Source: Nocardioides sp. WS12 (GTDB lineage Bacteria > Actinomycetota > Actinomycetes > Propionibacteriales > Nocardioidaceae). From it: a DNA stretch of 64,000 bases. The translations under genes and the position numbers were made by a program. The notes beneath the pieces are model-generated. The model was given only the letters and a program-made list of their open reading frames with translations, was not told where the DNA came from and searched no databases. Below are positions 49,253 through 57,377 of this stretch, in pieces (position 1 is the first letter of the stretch; each line of letters opens with the position of its first letter). The stretch lies in contig NZ_CP053928.1 of the NCBI RefSeq assembly GCF_014108865.1, positions 2,170,001 through 2,234,000 on the forward strand. Direction: 5' to 3'.

Positions 49253-52200
49253 GTGACGCCCGTGGAGCAAGCGAGCGGACCGGTCAGCTATCGCCTGGTG
49301 ACGCCCCCGCCCGCAGGTCCGCCGCCCGAGCTCGATGAGCACCAGCGTCAGGTCGTCGACCACGCTGGTGGTCCGTTGCTGGTGTTGGCGGGTCCCGGCA
49401 CGGGGAAGACGACCACGCTCGTCGAGGCGATCGTCGACCGCATCGAGGTGCGCGGTGCCCATCCCGACCAGGTGCTCGCACTGACGTTCTCCCGCAAGGC
49501 CGCCGACCAGTTGCGCGACCGGGTCAGCGCGCGGCTCGGACGCACGACCGGTCCGCAACTGAGCTCGACCTTCCACTCCTTCGCCTACGCCCTCGTACGC
49601 CGCTACGCGCCGGCCGAGTTGTACGAAGCGCCGTTGCGTCTGTTGTCCGCACCCGAGCAGGACGTCGTACTCCGGGAACTGCTGGCCGACCACCCGGAGT
49701 CGGTCCGATGGCCGGACCGGTTCCGGCAGGCGATGGCGACGCGCGGGTTCGCCCGCGAGGTGCACTCCGTCCTGGCCCGGGCCCGGGAGAAGGGCTTGGA
49801 CGGGAGGGACCTCGAGGCACTCGGCGTGGCCCACGACCTCGACGAGTACGTCGCCGCCGGGCTCTTCCTCGAGCAGTATCTCGATTCCCTCGACAGCCTC
49901 GGCGCGATCGACTACCCCGACCTGATCAGGCGGGCGGCGATCGAGGCAGCGGAGCACCGCAACGAACTCCGTGCGCAGTTCCGCCACGTGTTCGTCGACG
50001 AGTACCAGGACACCGACCCCGGCCAGGTGGCGCTGCTGCAGGCACTCGCAGGCGACGGGCGCGACCTCGTCGTGGTCGGCGATCCGCACCAGTCGATCTA
50101 CGCGTTCCGCGGTGCCGAGGTGCGCGGGATCCTCGAGTTCCCGACCGAGTTCCCGACGGCTGAGGGCCGCCCCGCCGACGTCGTGGCGCTGCGTACGACG
50201 CGCCGGTTCGGCCCCGAACTGCTGGCGGGGTCACAGCGGATCGCCGCGCGGCTGCCGTTGCACGGTTCGATCCCGGGGGCCGCGCGCAACGCGTTCCTCT
50301 CGCCCCAGGCACCGGCCGGCCTGGCCGGGGCGCTGGAGGTCCGGACGTTCGACACCGAGCGGGCCGAGGTCGAGCACCTGGCCGACCTGCTGCGCCGGGC
50401 CCACCTCGAGGACGACGTGCCGTGGGACGAGATGGCGGTGCTGGTGCGCTCGGGGCGCGCCTCGCTGCCGGCGCTGCGACGGGGACTGGCCGCCGCTGGC
50501 GTACCCGTCGACGTGGCGCGCGACGAGATCCCGCTGGTCCAGGAGGCCGCGGTCGCCTCGATGCTGGCCGCGCTGCGCGCCGTTGCAGATCCCGGAATCG
50601 AAGGGGTCGAGGACCTGCTCACGGGTCCGCTGGGCGGGCTCGATGCGACCGAGGTGCGCGCGCTGACCCGTGGGTTGCGTGCGGACGCCCCGGAGCGGCC
50701 GGCACGGGAACTGCTTCGCGATGCGGTGTTCGACCCCGCAGCGACCGGGCTCGGGGGCCGGATGGCCGCAGCGCGTGAGCTCCATGCGGCCGGCGCCCGG
50801 GCCGAGGCCCTCCTGTGGGCGCTGTGGGACGGTTCGCCCTGGCAGGAGCGGCTCACGGCGTCGATTGCCCGCGGAGGTCCCGGTGCGCGTCTGGCCCACC
50901 GCGACCTCGACGCGCTCTGTGCCCTGTTCGAGGTCGTGTCGAGGGTCGAGGAGCAGCGCGGCCACACGAGCGTCGAGACGTTCCTCGAGACGCTCCTCGC
51001 GCAGGAGATTCCGGCCGACACGCTTGCCGAGCGCGGCGTCCGTGGGGCCTCGGTCCGTCTGATGACGGCCCACCGTGCGAAGGGCCTGGAGTGGCGGCTG
51101 GTCGTCGTCACGCACGTCCAGGAGCAGGTCTGGCCAGACCTGCGGCTGCGCGGTTCGTTGCTCGGGGCCGATCGGATCGGTGCCCACGGGCTGCTCGATC
51201 CGCCCACCCGAGGCGCCCTGCTGGCCGAGGAGCGACGCCTGTTCTACGTCGCGGCGACCCGGGCCCGGCAGCGTCTTGTCGTCACGGCGGTCAAGTCACC
51301 CGATCCCGACGGTGAACAGCCCTCGCGCTTCCTCGACGAACTGCAGCCCACCGACGAGGACGGTCAGACGGCGCGCCATGTCGTCGGCAGGCCGCGCCGG
51401 CCACTGTCGCTCGCGGGGCTGGTGTCCGAGCTCCGCCAGGTGGTCGCCGATCCGGACAGCCCGGAGTCCTTGCGGACGGCCGCGGCCGAACGCCTGCACC
51501 TGCTGGCTGGTGCCGACGTGGGTGGCCGCCCCGCGGCGCCGTACGCCGATCCCTCCACGTGGTGGGGCCTGCGGTCCTCGAGCCGCAGCATCGTCCCGAT
51601 CCGACCCGGCGAGAAGCCGGTCTCGCTGTCGGCCAGCGCCCTGTCGGGACTGCTGGAGTGCCCGGCCAAATGGTTCCTGGAGCGGGAGGCCGGCGGCTCA
51701 CGGGTCAGCTCGACCAACCAGGGCTTCGGCACCATCGTCCACGCGTTGGCGGACCGGCTCCACAAGGGCGAGGTGCAGCCCGACATCGACGAGCTGATGA
51801 CCCATGTCGACGAGGTGTGGGGGCGCATGGAGTTCCGCACGCCGTGGAGTGCGACGCGTGAACGGGTCGCGATCCACGACTGCCTGCAGCGCTTCCTCGG
51901 TTGGCACGGCCACCCCGGTGCCCGGATGGTGCTGGCCACTGAGCAGAAGGTCCGCGCGACCGTGCAGCTTGCCGACGGCACGGCCGTGACACTGACCGGC
52001 GAGGCCGACCGGCTCGAGCTCGACGAGTCCGGCAACGTCGTCGTGGTGGACCTCAAGACGGGCAAGTACGGCCCGACGAAGAAGGAGATCGCCGAGCACC
52101 CGCAGCTCGGTCTGTACCAGCTGGCCGTCGACAACGGTGCTCTCGACGGGCTCGAGGGTGTCCCGGCAGGTGCCCGCGCCGGCGGTGCCGAACTGATCCA

Positions 52201-52405
52201 GCTCCGCCTCGGCAAGGACCTGCCGCGTGTGGACAGCCAGGGCGAACCGACGTTGATCCACGACCAGCTCTCCGAGGCCGTCGCGGCGGTTCGCGCTGAG
52301 GAGTTCGTCGCCCGGCCCTCGCCCAACCCCAAGAGCGGCCACTGCCGCTACTGCTCGTTCCAGGCCATCTGCCCGGCCTTCGCCACCGGATCGGTGCTGT
52401 CATGA
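49253..52405 (+). CDS. adnA: AdnA: helicase-nuclease subunit with Fe-S cluster
   Basis: One subunit of the AdnAB motor-nuclease that resects double-strand breaks in actinobacteria. The 1050-residue protein has an N-terminal UvrD-type helicase (Walker A LAGPGTGKTTT near residue 48, VDEYQDTD near 248) and a C-terminal RecB-like nuclease (VVVDLKTGK near 932). Four Cys, one near 803 (LECPAKW) and three at 1031-1041 (CRYCSFQAIC), would hold a 4Fe-4S cluster. GTG 49253 or GTG 49262 may start it. The stop overlaps adnB (ATGA). Confidence 0.93.
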   Translation: MTPVEQASGPVSYRLVTPPPAGPPPELDEHQRQVVDHAGGPLLVLAGPGTGKTTTLVEAIVDRIEVRGAHPDQVLALTFSRKAADQLRDRVSARLGRTTGPQLSSTFHSFAYALVRRYAPAELYEAPLRLLSAPEQDVVLRELLADHPESVRWPDRFRQAMATRGFAREVHSVLARAREKGLDGRDLEALGVAHDLDEYVAAGLFLEQYLDSLDSLGAIDYPDLIRRAAIEAAEHRNELRAQFRHVFVDEYQDTDPGQVALLQALAGDGRDLVVVGDPHQSIYAFRGAEVRGILEFPTEFPTAEGRPADVVALRTTRRFGPELLAGSQRIAARLPLHGSIPGAARNAFLSPQAPAGLAGALEVRTFDTERAEVEHLADLLRRAHLEDDVPWDEMAVLVRSGRASLPALRRGLAAAGVPVDVARDEIPLVQEAAVASMLAALRAVADPGIEGVEDLLTGPLGGLDATEVRALTRGLRADAPERPARELLRDAVFDPAATGLGGRMAAARELHAAGARAEALLWALWDGSPWQERLTASIARGGPGARLAHRDLDALCALFEVVSRVEEQRGHTSVETFLETLLAQEIPADTLAERGVRGASVRLMTAHRAKGLEWRLVVVTHVQEQVWPDLRLRGSLLGADRIGAHGLLDPPTRGALLAEERRLFYVAATRARQRLVVTAVKSPDPDGEQPSRFLDELQPTDEDGQTARHVVGRPRRPLSLAGLVSELRQVVADPDSPESLRTAAAERLHLLAGADVGGRPAAPYADPSTWWGLRSSSRSIVPIRPGEKPVSLSASALSGLLECPAKWFLEREAGGSRVSSTNQGFGTIVHALADRLHKGEVQPDIDELMTHVDEVWGRMEFRTPWSATRERVAIHDCLQRFLGWHGHPGARMVLATEQKVRATVQLADGTAVTLTGEADRLELDESGNVVVVDLKTGKYGPTKKEIAEHPQLGLYQLAVDNGALDGLEGVPAGARAGGAELIQLRLGKDLPRVDSQGEPTLIHDQLSEAVAAVRAEEFVARPSPNPKSGHCRYCSFQAICPAFATGSVLS

Positions 52406-55400
52406 AGTACTCCACGCCAGAGGACCTCCGGAAGCTGATGGGCGTCGACTGGACGTTCAGTGAGGAGCAGTTCGCGGCCGTCACCGCTGACCTTGCGCCC
52501 GGCGTGATCATCGCGGGAGCCGGCTCCGGCAAGACCGCGGTGATGGCTGCCCGGGTTCTCTGGCTGGTCGCGAACGGCGTCGTCGAGGCCGAGCAGGTGC
52601 TCGGCCTCACCTTCACCACCAAGGCCACCGGCGAACTGCAGCACCGGATCCGCGACTCCCTGCTGCGTGCGGGCCTGCTGGGCGCGCACCGTCCGGTCGA
52701 CGAGGAGAACGACGAGCCAACCGTCGCGACGTACCACTCCTATGCCTCGAACCTGCTGCGCGAGCACGGCCTGCGGATCGGGCACGAGCCCGACACCCGG
52801 TTGATCGCCGATGCCCAGAGGTTCCAGCTCGCCGCGCGTGCGATCGGCCGGTACGACGGCACGATCGAGCTGCTCAGCGACCACCCGGACACGGTCATCT
52901 CGGCGCTCCTCGCCCTCGACGCGGAGATGTCGGAACACCTCCGCACCCCTGCAATGGTGCGCGAGCGCGATCGACTCGACCGGGCCGCCTTCGCCACCGA
53001 AGTGGTGACCAGCCGCGCGAAGAAGCCGCTGACCGAGGCGATGAACGTGATCGACCGGAGAACCGAACTGCTCGGCCTCGTCCAGGCCTATCGCGACCTC
53101 AAGGCCGAGCTCGGCCTGATGGACTTCTCCGACCAGATTGCCCTCGTGGCGCAGTTGGCCGAGGAACACCCCGAGGTCGGTGCGGCCGAGCGCGAGGCGT
53201 TCCGGGTGGTGCTGCTCGACGAGTACCAGGACACGTCGGTGGCCCAGGCGCTCATGCTGCGCCGCTTGTACGGCGGTGGCCATCCGGTGATGGCCGTCGG
53301 CGACCCGAACCAGGCGATCTACGGCTGGCGCGGTGCGTCGGTCTCGAACATCCTCCAGTTCAACACCGACTTCCCGGCACACGACGGTCCGGCGGCGACG
53401 TACCAGTTGGCGACCAACCGGCGCTCCGACCGGCACATCCTCGACGTGGCCAACCACCTCGCTACGCCGCTGTACGCCGCCGCGCGCAATGTCGTACGTC
53501 TCGAGGCCAAGGACGAGGCCGGCGACGGCGAGGTGCGGGCCTGCGTGCACGACACCTACGACGACGAGCTCGCATGGCTGGCCAAGGAGGTCGCCGGCGC
53601 GCATCTGGCCGGCACGGAGTGGAAGGAGATCGGCGTCCTGGTGCGCGACAACCGCCATGCCGCCGACGTCTTCGACGCCTTGACCGCTGTCGAGATCCCG
53701 GTCGAGATCGTCGGCCTCAAGGGCTTGCTCCGGCTGCCCGAGGTCTCCGAAGTGCTCGCCAGCCTGACCCTCGTCCACGACGTGACGGCCAACGCAGCGT
53801 TGTTGACACTGCTGACGGGGCCGCGCTGGCAGATCGGGCTGCGCGACCTCGCGCTCCTGGGTAGTCGTGCAGGCGAGCTCTCCGGTGGCCGTCCGGTGCG
53901 TCCCGACGAGTTGCGCGAGCAGTTGGCGCAGGCCGTCGCCGCCGGCGACCCGATCGAGGTGGCAGCGCTGTGCGATGCGCTCGAGTCACCGGGGGAGGCC
54001 AGTTACTCGCCGGAGGCGCGCGAGCGCTTCGCGATGCTGGCCAAGGAGCTCCGCCGCCTGCGCACGGCCGCAGGAGAGCCGGTGCTCGACCTGGTGCGCC
54101 GGATCATCGACGTCACCGGCATCGACGTCGAACTGGCCTCGTCGGTCAGCCCGGCAGCCGCAGCCCGGCGCGACAACCTCGACCTGTTCGTCAAGGCGGT
54201 CTCGGAGTTCACCGGCCTCGACGGCCGGACGGACCTGGGTGCGTTGCTGTCGTGGCTGGAGGCCGAGGACGAGACGGGGCAGGGACTCGACGTCGCCGTA
54301 CCGACCGAGGCCGACTCGGTGAAGCTGCTGACCGTGCACCGCTCGAAGGGCCTGGAATGGGATGTCGTGTTCCTGCCCGGGGTCAGCGCCAAGAAGTTCC
54401 CGGTCTCCACGCTGCGTCCGACCTCCGTCTCGACGCCGGGCGCGCTGCCGGTGTCGCTGCGCGGTGACGCCTCCGACATGCCACAGCTGCGCGCACACAC
54501 TTCCGACGGCCTCAAGGAGTACGACGAGGAGCGCCGTCAGCACCAGCGCCTCGAGGAACTCCGCCTCGGGTATGTCGGCTGGACCCGTGCCCGGCACCGG
54601 CTGTTCGTGTCGTGCTGGCGCTTCCGGCCGGGGCTCAAGAACGGGGTGGGCCCCTCGCCGTACCTCGTGGCGACCCGGGAGGCGATGGCCGTCTGGGGTG
54701 CCGAACCGGATGCGTGGCTGGAGGAGCCCGTCGGCGAGGAGTCGCCGTACCTCAGCCTCGACCCGGACCTGCCGTGGCCGATCAACCACCACACCCCCGA
54801 GGTGCAGCGCCGGATCGCCGCGGCGGAAGCGGTCCGCGCGGCCGGGCCGCCGCAGCCTTCGGACGACCCGGTGGTGCAGCGCTGGGATGCCGAGATCGAC
54901 CGGTTGCTGACGGAGGCGCGTGCTGAGCGGACCCCCGACCGCGAGGTCGCCCTGCCCGCGACGCTCTCGGCCACGTCGCTGGGACGGCTGCGGGACGACC
55001 CCGTGGGGTTTGCGCGGGACCTCGCGCGGCCGATGCCCCGCCCGCCGGCTCCGGCGGCGCGTTTCGGCACCCGCTTCCATGCCTGGGTCGAGGCCAGGTT
55101 CGGTCAGCAGGGCCTCTTCGAACCCGATGACCTCCCGGGCCGTGGCGACGCCGGTATCGACGACGACGCGGATCTCAAGGAACTCACCGAACGGTTCGAG
55201 ACGGGGACCTTCGCCACCCGCGTGCCGGTGGCGATCGAGGCGGCCTTTGCGCTGGTGCTGACCAGCCCGACCGGTGTGCGGCAGATCGTGCGCGGGCGGA
55301 TCGACGCCGTCTACGAGGAGCCCGACCTTTCGACAGGTTCCGGGCAGCCGGGCTACCTCGTCGTGGACTGGAAGACGAGCGCTCGACAGAACGCCGATCC

Positions 55401-55554
55401 GCTGCAGTTGGCGCTCTACCGGCTCGCGTGGGCCGAGTTGCACGACGTGCCGGTCGAGCAGGTGCGCGCGGCGTTCTACTACGTCCGCACCGGCGACCTG
55501 GTCGTGCACGACGACCTCGCCGACCGGGAAGAGATCGAGAAACTGCTCGGCTGA
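52402..55554 (+). CDS. adnB: AdnB: helicase-nuclease partner subunit
   Basis: Partner motor of AdnA, the lead translocase in mycobacteria. The 1050-residue protein has Walker A IAGAGSGKTAVMAARV near residue 40, LDEYQDTS near 273, helicase motifs through about 750, and a nuclease domain with RFGTRFHAWVE near 890 and VVDWKTS near 988. Fe-S cysteines are absent. Residues ~975-982 (LSTGSG) come from a REP-like sequence inside the gene. It is translationally coupled to adnA. Confidence 0.93.
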   Translation: MKYSTPEDLRKLMGVDWTFSEEQFAAVTADLAPGVIIAGAGSGKTAVMAARVLWLVANGVVEAEQVLGLTFTTKATGELQHRIRDSLLRAGLLGAHRPVDEENDEPTVATYHSYASNLLREHGLRIGHEPDTRLIADAQRFQLAARAIGRYDGTIELLSDHPDTVISALLALDAEMSEHLRTPAMVRERDRLDRAAFATEVVTSRAKKPLTEAMNVIDRRTELLGLVQAYRDLKAELGLMDFSDQIALVAQLAEEHPEVGAAEREAFRVVLLDEYQDTSVAQALMLRRLYGGGHPVMAVGDPNQAIYGWRGASVSNILQFNTDFPAHDGPAATYQLATNRRSDRHILDVANHLATPLYAAARNVVRLEAKDEAGDGEVRACVHDTYDDELAWLAKEVAGAHLAGTEWKEIGVLVRDNRHAADVFDALTAVEIPVEIVGLKGLLRLPEVSEVLASLTLVHDVTANAALLTLLTGPRWQIGLRDLALLGSRAGELSGGRPVRPDELREQLAQAVAAGDPIEVAALCDALESPGEASYSPEARERFAMLAKELRRLRTAAGEPVLDLVRRIIDVTGIDVELASSVSPAAAARRDNLDLFVKAVSEFTGLDGRTDLGALLSWLEAEDETGQGLDVAVPTEADSVKLLTVHRSKGLEWDVVFLPGVSAKKFPVSTLRPTSVSTPGALPVSLRGDASDMPQLRAHTSDGLKEYDEERRQHQRLEELRLGYVGWTRARHRLFVSCWRFRPGLKNGVGPSPYLVATREAMAVWGAEPDAWLEEPVGEESPYLSLDPDLPWPINHHTPEVQRRIAAAEAVRAAGPPQPSDDPVVQRWDAEIDRLLTEARAERTPDREVALPATLSATSLGRLRDDPVGFARDLARPMPRPPAPAARFGTRFHAWVEARFGQQGLFEPDDLPGRGDAGIDDDADLKELTERFETGTFATRVPVAIEAAFALVLTSPTGVRQIVRGRIDAVYEEPDLSTGSGQPGYLVVDWKTSARQNADPLQLALYRLAWAELHDVPVEQVRAAFYYVRTGDLVVHDDLADREEIEKLLG
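55326..55344. repeat. REP-like sequence inside adnB
   Basis: CCTTTCGACAGGTTCCGGG resembles the dispersed actinobacterial element CCTTTCGACAGGCTCAGG. In frame it encodes Leu-Ser-Thr-Gly-Ser-Gly in a loop just before the nuclease strand, so it is tolerated. Confidence 0.5.
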
Positions 55555-55577
55555 TCGCCGGGGCTGAGGCACCTCGG

Positions 55578-56081
55578 TCAGGCGCGTTCGACCCGGATCG
55601 TCGGCGGCGTGGCGAGCGTCTGCCCGACCACGCAGTACCGCTCCGTCGCCGTGGCCAGGCGGGCCAGAGTGGCGTCGTCCGCATCGGTGTCGAGCGTGAG
55701 GGTCACGACGATGTCCTGGACGCCGATCGGTGCCTGACGATCCACGCCGAGCGTCCCGCGGGCGTCCCACCAGGCATCGGCGGCGAGGCGGGCGTCCCGG
55801 ATCTCGACGCCCATCGACGTCGCGACCGCGCGCAGCGTCACGGCGGCGCAAGCGAGAACGGCCTCGAGCAGCAGGTCGGCCGAGCAGGCATCGGTGCCGT
55901 CACCGCCGGCAGCGCTGTGGAGACCGGCGCGGACGGGGCCGGCGAAGCCGTCGACCGTGGCCGTCACCTCGGAGTCGCGGTAATCGCCTCGTGCGTTGGT
56001 GGGGATCCGGGCCGTGGTGGGGTCGGACCGGTACTTCTCCTTGAGCGGGGCCTGCGCGGCCCGGAGCGCTGCTGCATCCAT
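55578..56081 (-). CDS. OsmC-family peroxidase-like protein
   Basis: A 167-residue OsmC/Ohr-fold protein. The two family cysteines appear in LEAVLACAAVTL near residue 78 and RYCVVGQTL near 148, the pair used for reducing organic hydroperoxides. The ATG at 56081 is only 39 bp from the divergent nudC start, so the two share one very short promoter region. It converges with adnB. Specificity cannot be told from sequence. Confidence 0.9.
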   Translation of the reverse strand: MDAAALRAAQAPLKEKYRSDPTTARIPTNARGDYRDSEVTATVDGFAGPVRAGLHSAAGGDGTDACSADLLLEAVLACAAVTLRAVATSMGVEIRDARLAADAWWDARGTLGVDRQAPIGVQDIVVTLTLDTDADDATLARLATATERYCVVGQTLATPPTIRVERA

Positions 56082-56108
56082 GGTTGATCATCGCGTGGAT
56101 CGCCTCAC

Positions 56109-56114
56109 TAGTCT
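56109..56114 (+). promoter_or_regulatory. -10 box TAGTCT of nudC
   Basis: TAGTCT ends 6 nt before the nudC GTG, leaving no room for a ribosome site. It lies within the 39-bp space between nudC and the divergent OsmC gene. Confidence 0.6.
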
Positions 56115-56120
56115 GCAGGC

Positions 56121-57032
56121 GTGACCTTTCCGCATCTGGCACTCGCGGCCGACGCTCACGAACGCCACGGCCTGCACCGCAACAACGAGGCCTGGCTGGC
56201 AGATCGGTGGGCGGCTCCGGACAGCCGCGTGCTGGTCGTCGCTGGTACCCGGGTCCGTCCCGGGCCCGACGGGCTGGAGTGGGTCTCCGCTGCCGAGGCA
56301 CCGGACGGCGTACGCGTGTTGCTGGGGGAGCGGGACGGTACGACCTGGTGGGCGGTGATCGCCTCGGGTGACCTGGCGAAGGCCGACGGTGAGACCTGGC
56401 TGCCCCTGCGCGGCCTGTTGCCGTTCCTTGCCGGCGAGTCCATTCGTCAGGCACCGCTGGTGTTCCACGCGCTCGGTCTGGCTGAGTGGCACTGGGCGCA
56501 CCGGTTCTGCCCCCGCTGCGGTGGCACGCTCTCGTCCCGTGCTGCCGGCCATGAACTGATGTGTGACGCCTGCGGGAAGCCGCAGTTCCCGCGGTCGGAC
56601 CCGGCGGTGATCATGCTGGTGGCGGCCGGGGAACCGGGCAGCGAGGACGAGCGGTGCCTGCTGGGTCGCGGTGCGATGTGGCCCGAGGGCCGGTTCTCCA
56701 CGCTCGCCGGTTTCTGCGAGCCCGGCGAGAGCCTGGAGGACGCCGTACGACGCGAGGTGCTGGAGGAGACCGGCGTCGAGGTCGGTGAGGTGACCTACTT
56801 CGGCAACCAGGCGTGGCCGCTGCCGTCGAGCCTGATGCTCGGTTTCCACGGACGCGCGACGTCCGAGGCCATCCGGCTCGACGACGACGAGGTCGAGGAC
56901 GCACGGTGGTTCACGCGTGCACAGATGCGTGCCTGCGCTGAGGACGGGTCGCTCGTGCTCCCGGGAGGCGTCTCGATCAGCCGTTCCCTCATCGAGGACT
57001 GGTACGGCGGCGCGCTCCCCGGGAGTTGGTGA
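56121..57032 (+). CDS. nudC: NAD(+) diphosphatase NudC
   Basis: Hydrolyses NADH/NAD+ to NMN and AMP and removes NAD caps from RNA. The 303-residue protein has a C4 zinc site (CPRCGG near residue 130 and CDACGK near 148), the Nudix box GFCEPGESLEDAVRREVLEE near 197-216 and the downstream family signature in GNQAWPLPSSLMLGF near 230. The start is GTG, leaderless. NudC next to the redoxin, uvrD2 and whiB7 is the mycobacterial order. Confidence 0.95.
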   Translation: MTFPHLALAADAHERHGLHRNNEAWLADRWAAPDSRVLVVAGTRVRPGPDGLEWVSAAEAPDGVRVLLGERDGTTWWAVIASGDLAKADGETWLPLRGLLPFLAGESIRQAPLVFHALGLAEWHWAHRFCPRCGGTLSSRAAGHELMCDACGKPQFPRSDPAVIMLVAAGEPGSEDERCLLGRGAMWPEGRFSTLAGFCEPGESLEDAVRREVLEETGVEVGEVTYFGNQAWPLPSSLMLGFHGRATSEAIRLDDDEVEDARWFTRAQMRACAEDGSLVLPGGVSISRSLIEDWYGGALPGSW

Positions 57033-57033
57033 G

Positions 57034-57279
57034 TCAAACCAGCGACGCGAGCTTGGCCTTGACCTGCGCGACGCTCGGGTTGGTCTGCGCGGTGCCGTCG
57101 GCGAAGACGAGGGTGGGGACGGTCTGGTTGCCGCCGTTGGCCTGCTCCACGAGGAAGGCCGCGTCCGGCACCTGTTCGATGTCAACGATGTCGAAGGCGA
57201 TGCCCTCGCGGTCGAGCTGGCTCTTGAGCCGCTTGCAGTAGCCACACCAGGGCGTGGTGTACATCGTGAAGGAGCTCAT
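57034..57279 (-). CDS. mrx1: Mycoredoxin-type glutaredoxin
   Basis: Reduces mycothiol mixed disulfides on proteins. The 81-residue thioredoxin-fold protein has the CGYC site at residues 12-15 (TTPWCGYCKRL) and the cis-proline segment TVPTLVF near 57. The ATG at 57279 has AGGAGA six bases upstream; a start at 57303 is less supported. It converges with nudC, the genes being one base apart. Presence of Mrx1 implies the cell uses mycothiol. Confidence 0.93.
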   Translation of the reverse strand: MSSFTMYTTPWCGYCKRLKSQLDREGIAFDIVDIEQVPDAAFLVEQANGGNQTVPTLVFADGTAQTNPSVAQVKAKLASLV

Positions 57280-57377
57280 CGGGCTCTCCTGAGCGGTGCT
57301 CATCGGGAAGTGTCGCCTCCGGCGTCTAGGGTCTGATCTCCCACCCAACCACGCACGCGAAGGAGATGTTCCCCGGG

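Noticed and set aside
16418..56746. Frequent GTCGTACGAC-like words
   Set aside because: They fall inside genes and reflect Val-Tyr-Asp/Arg codons and GC bias; no spacing or strand pattern seen.
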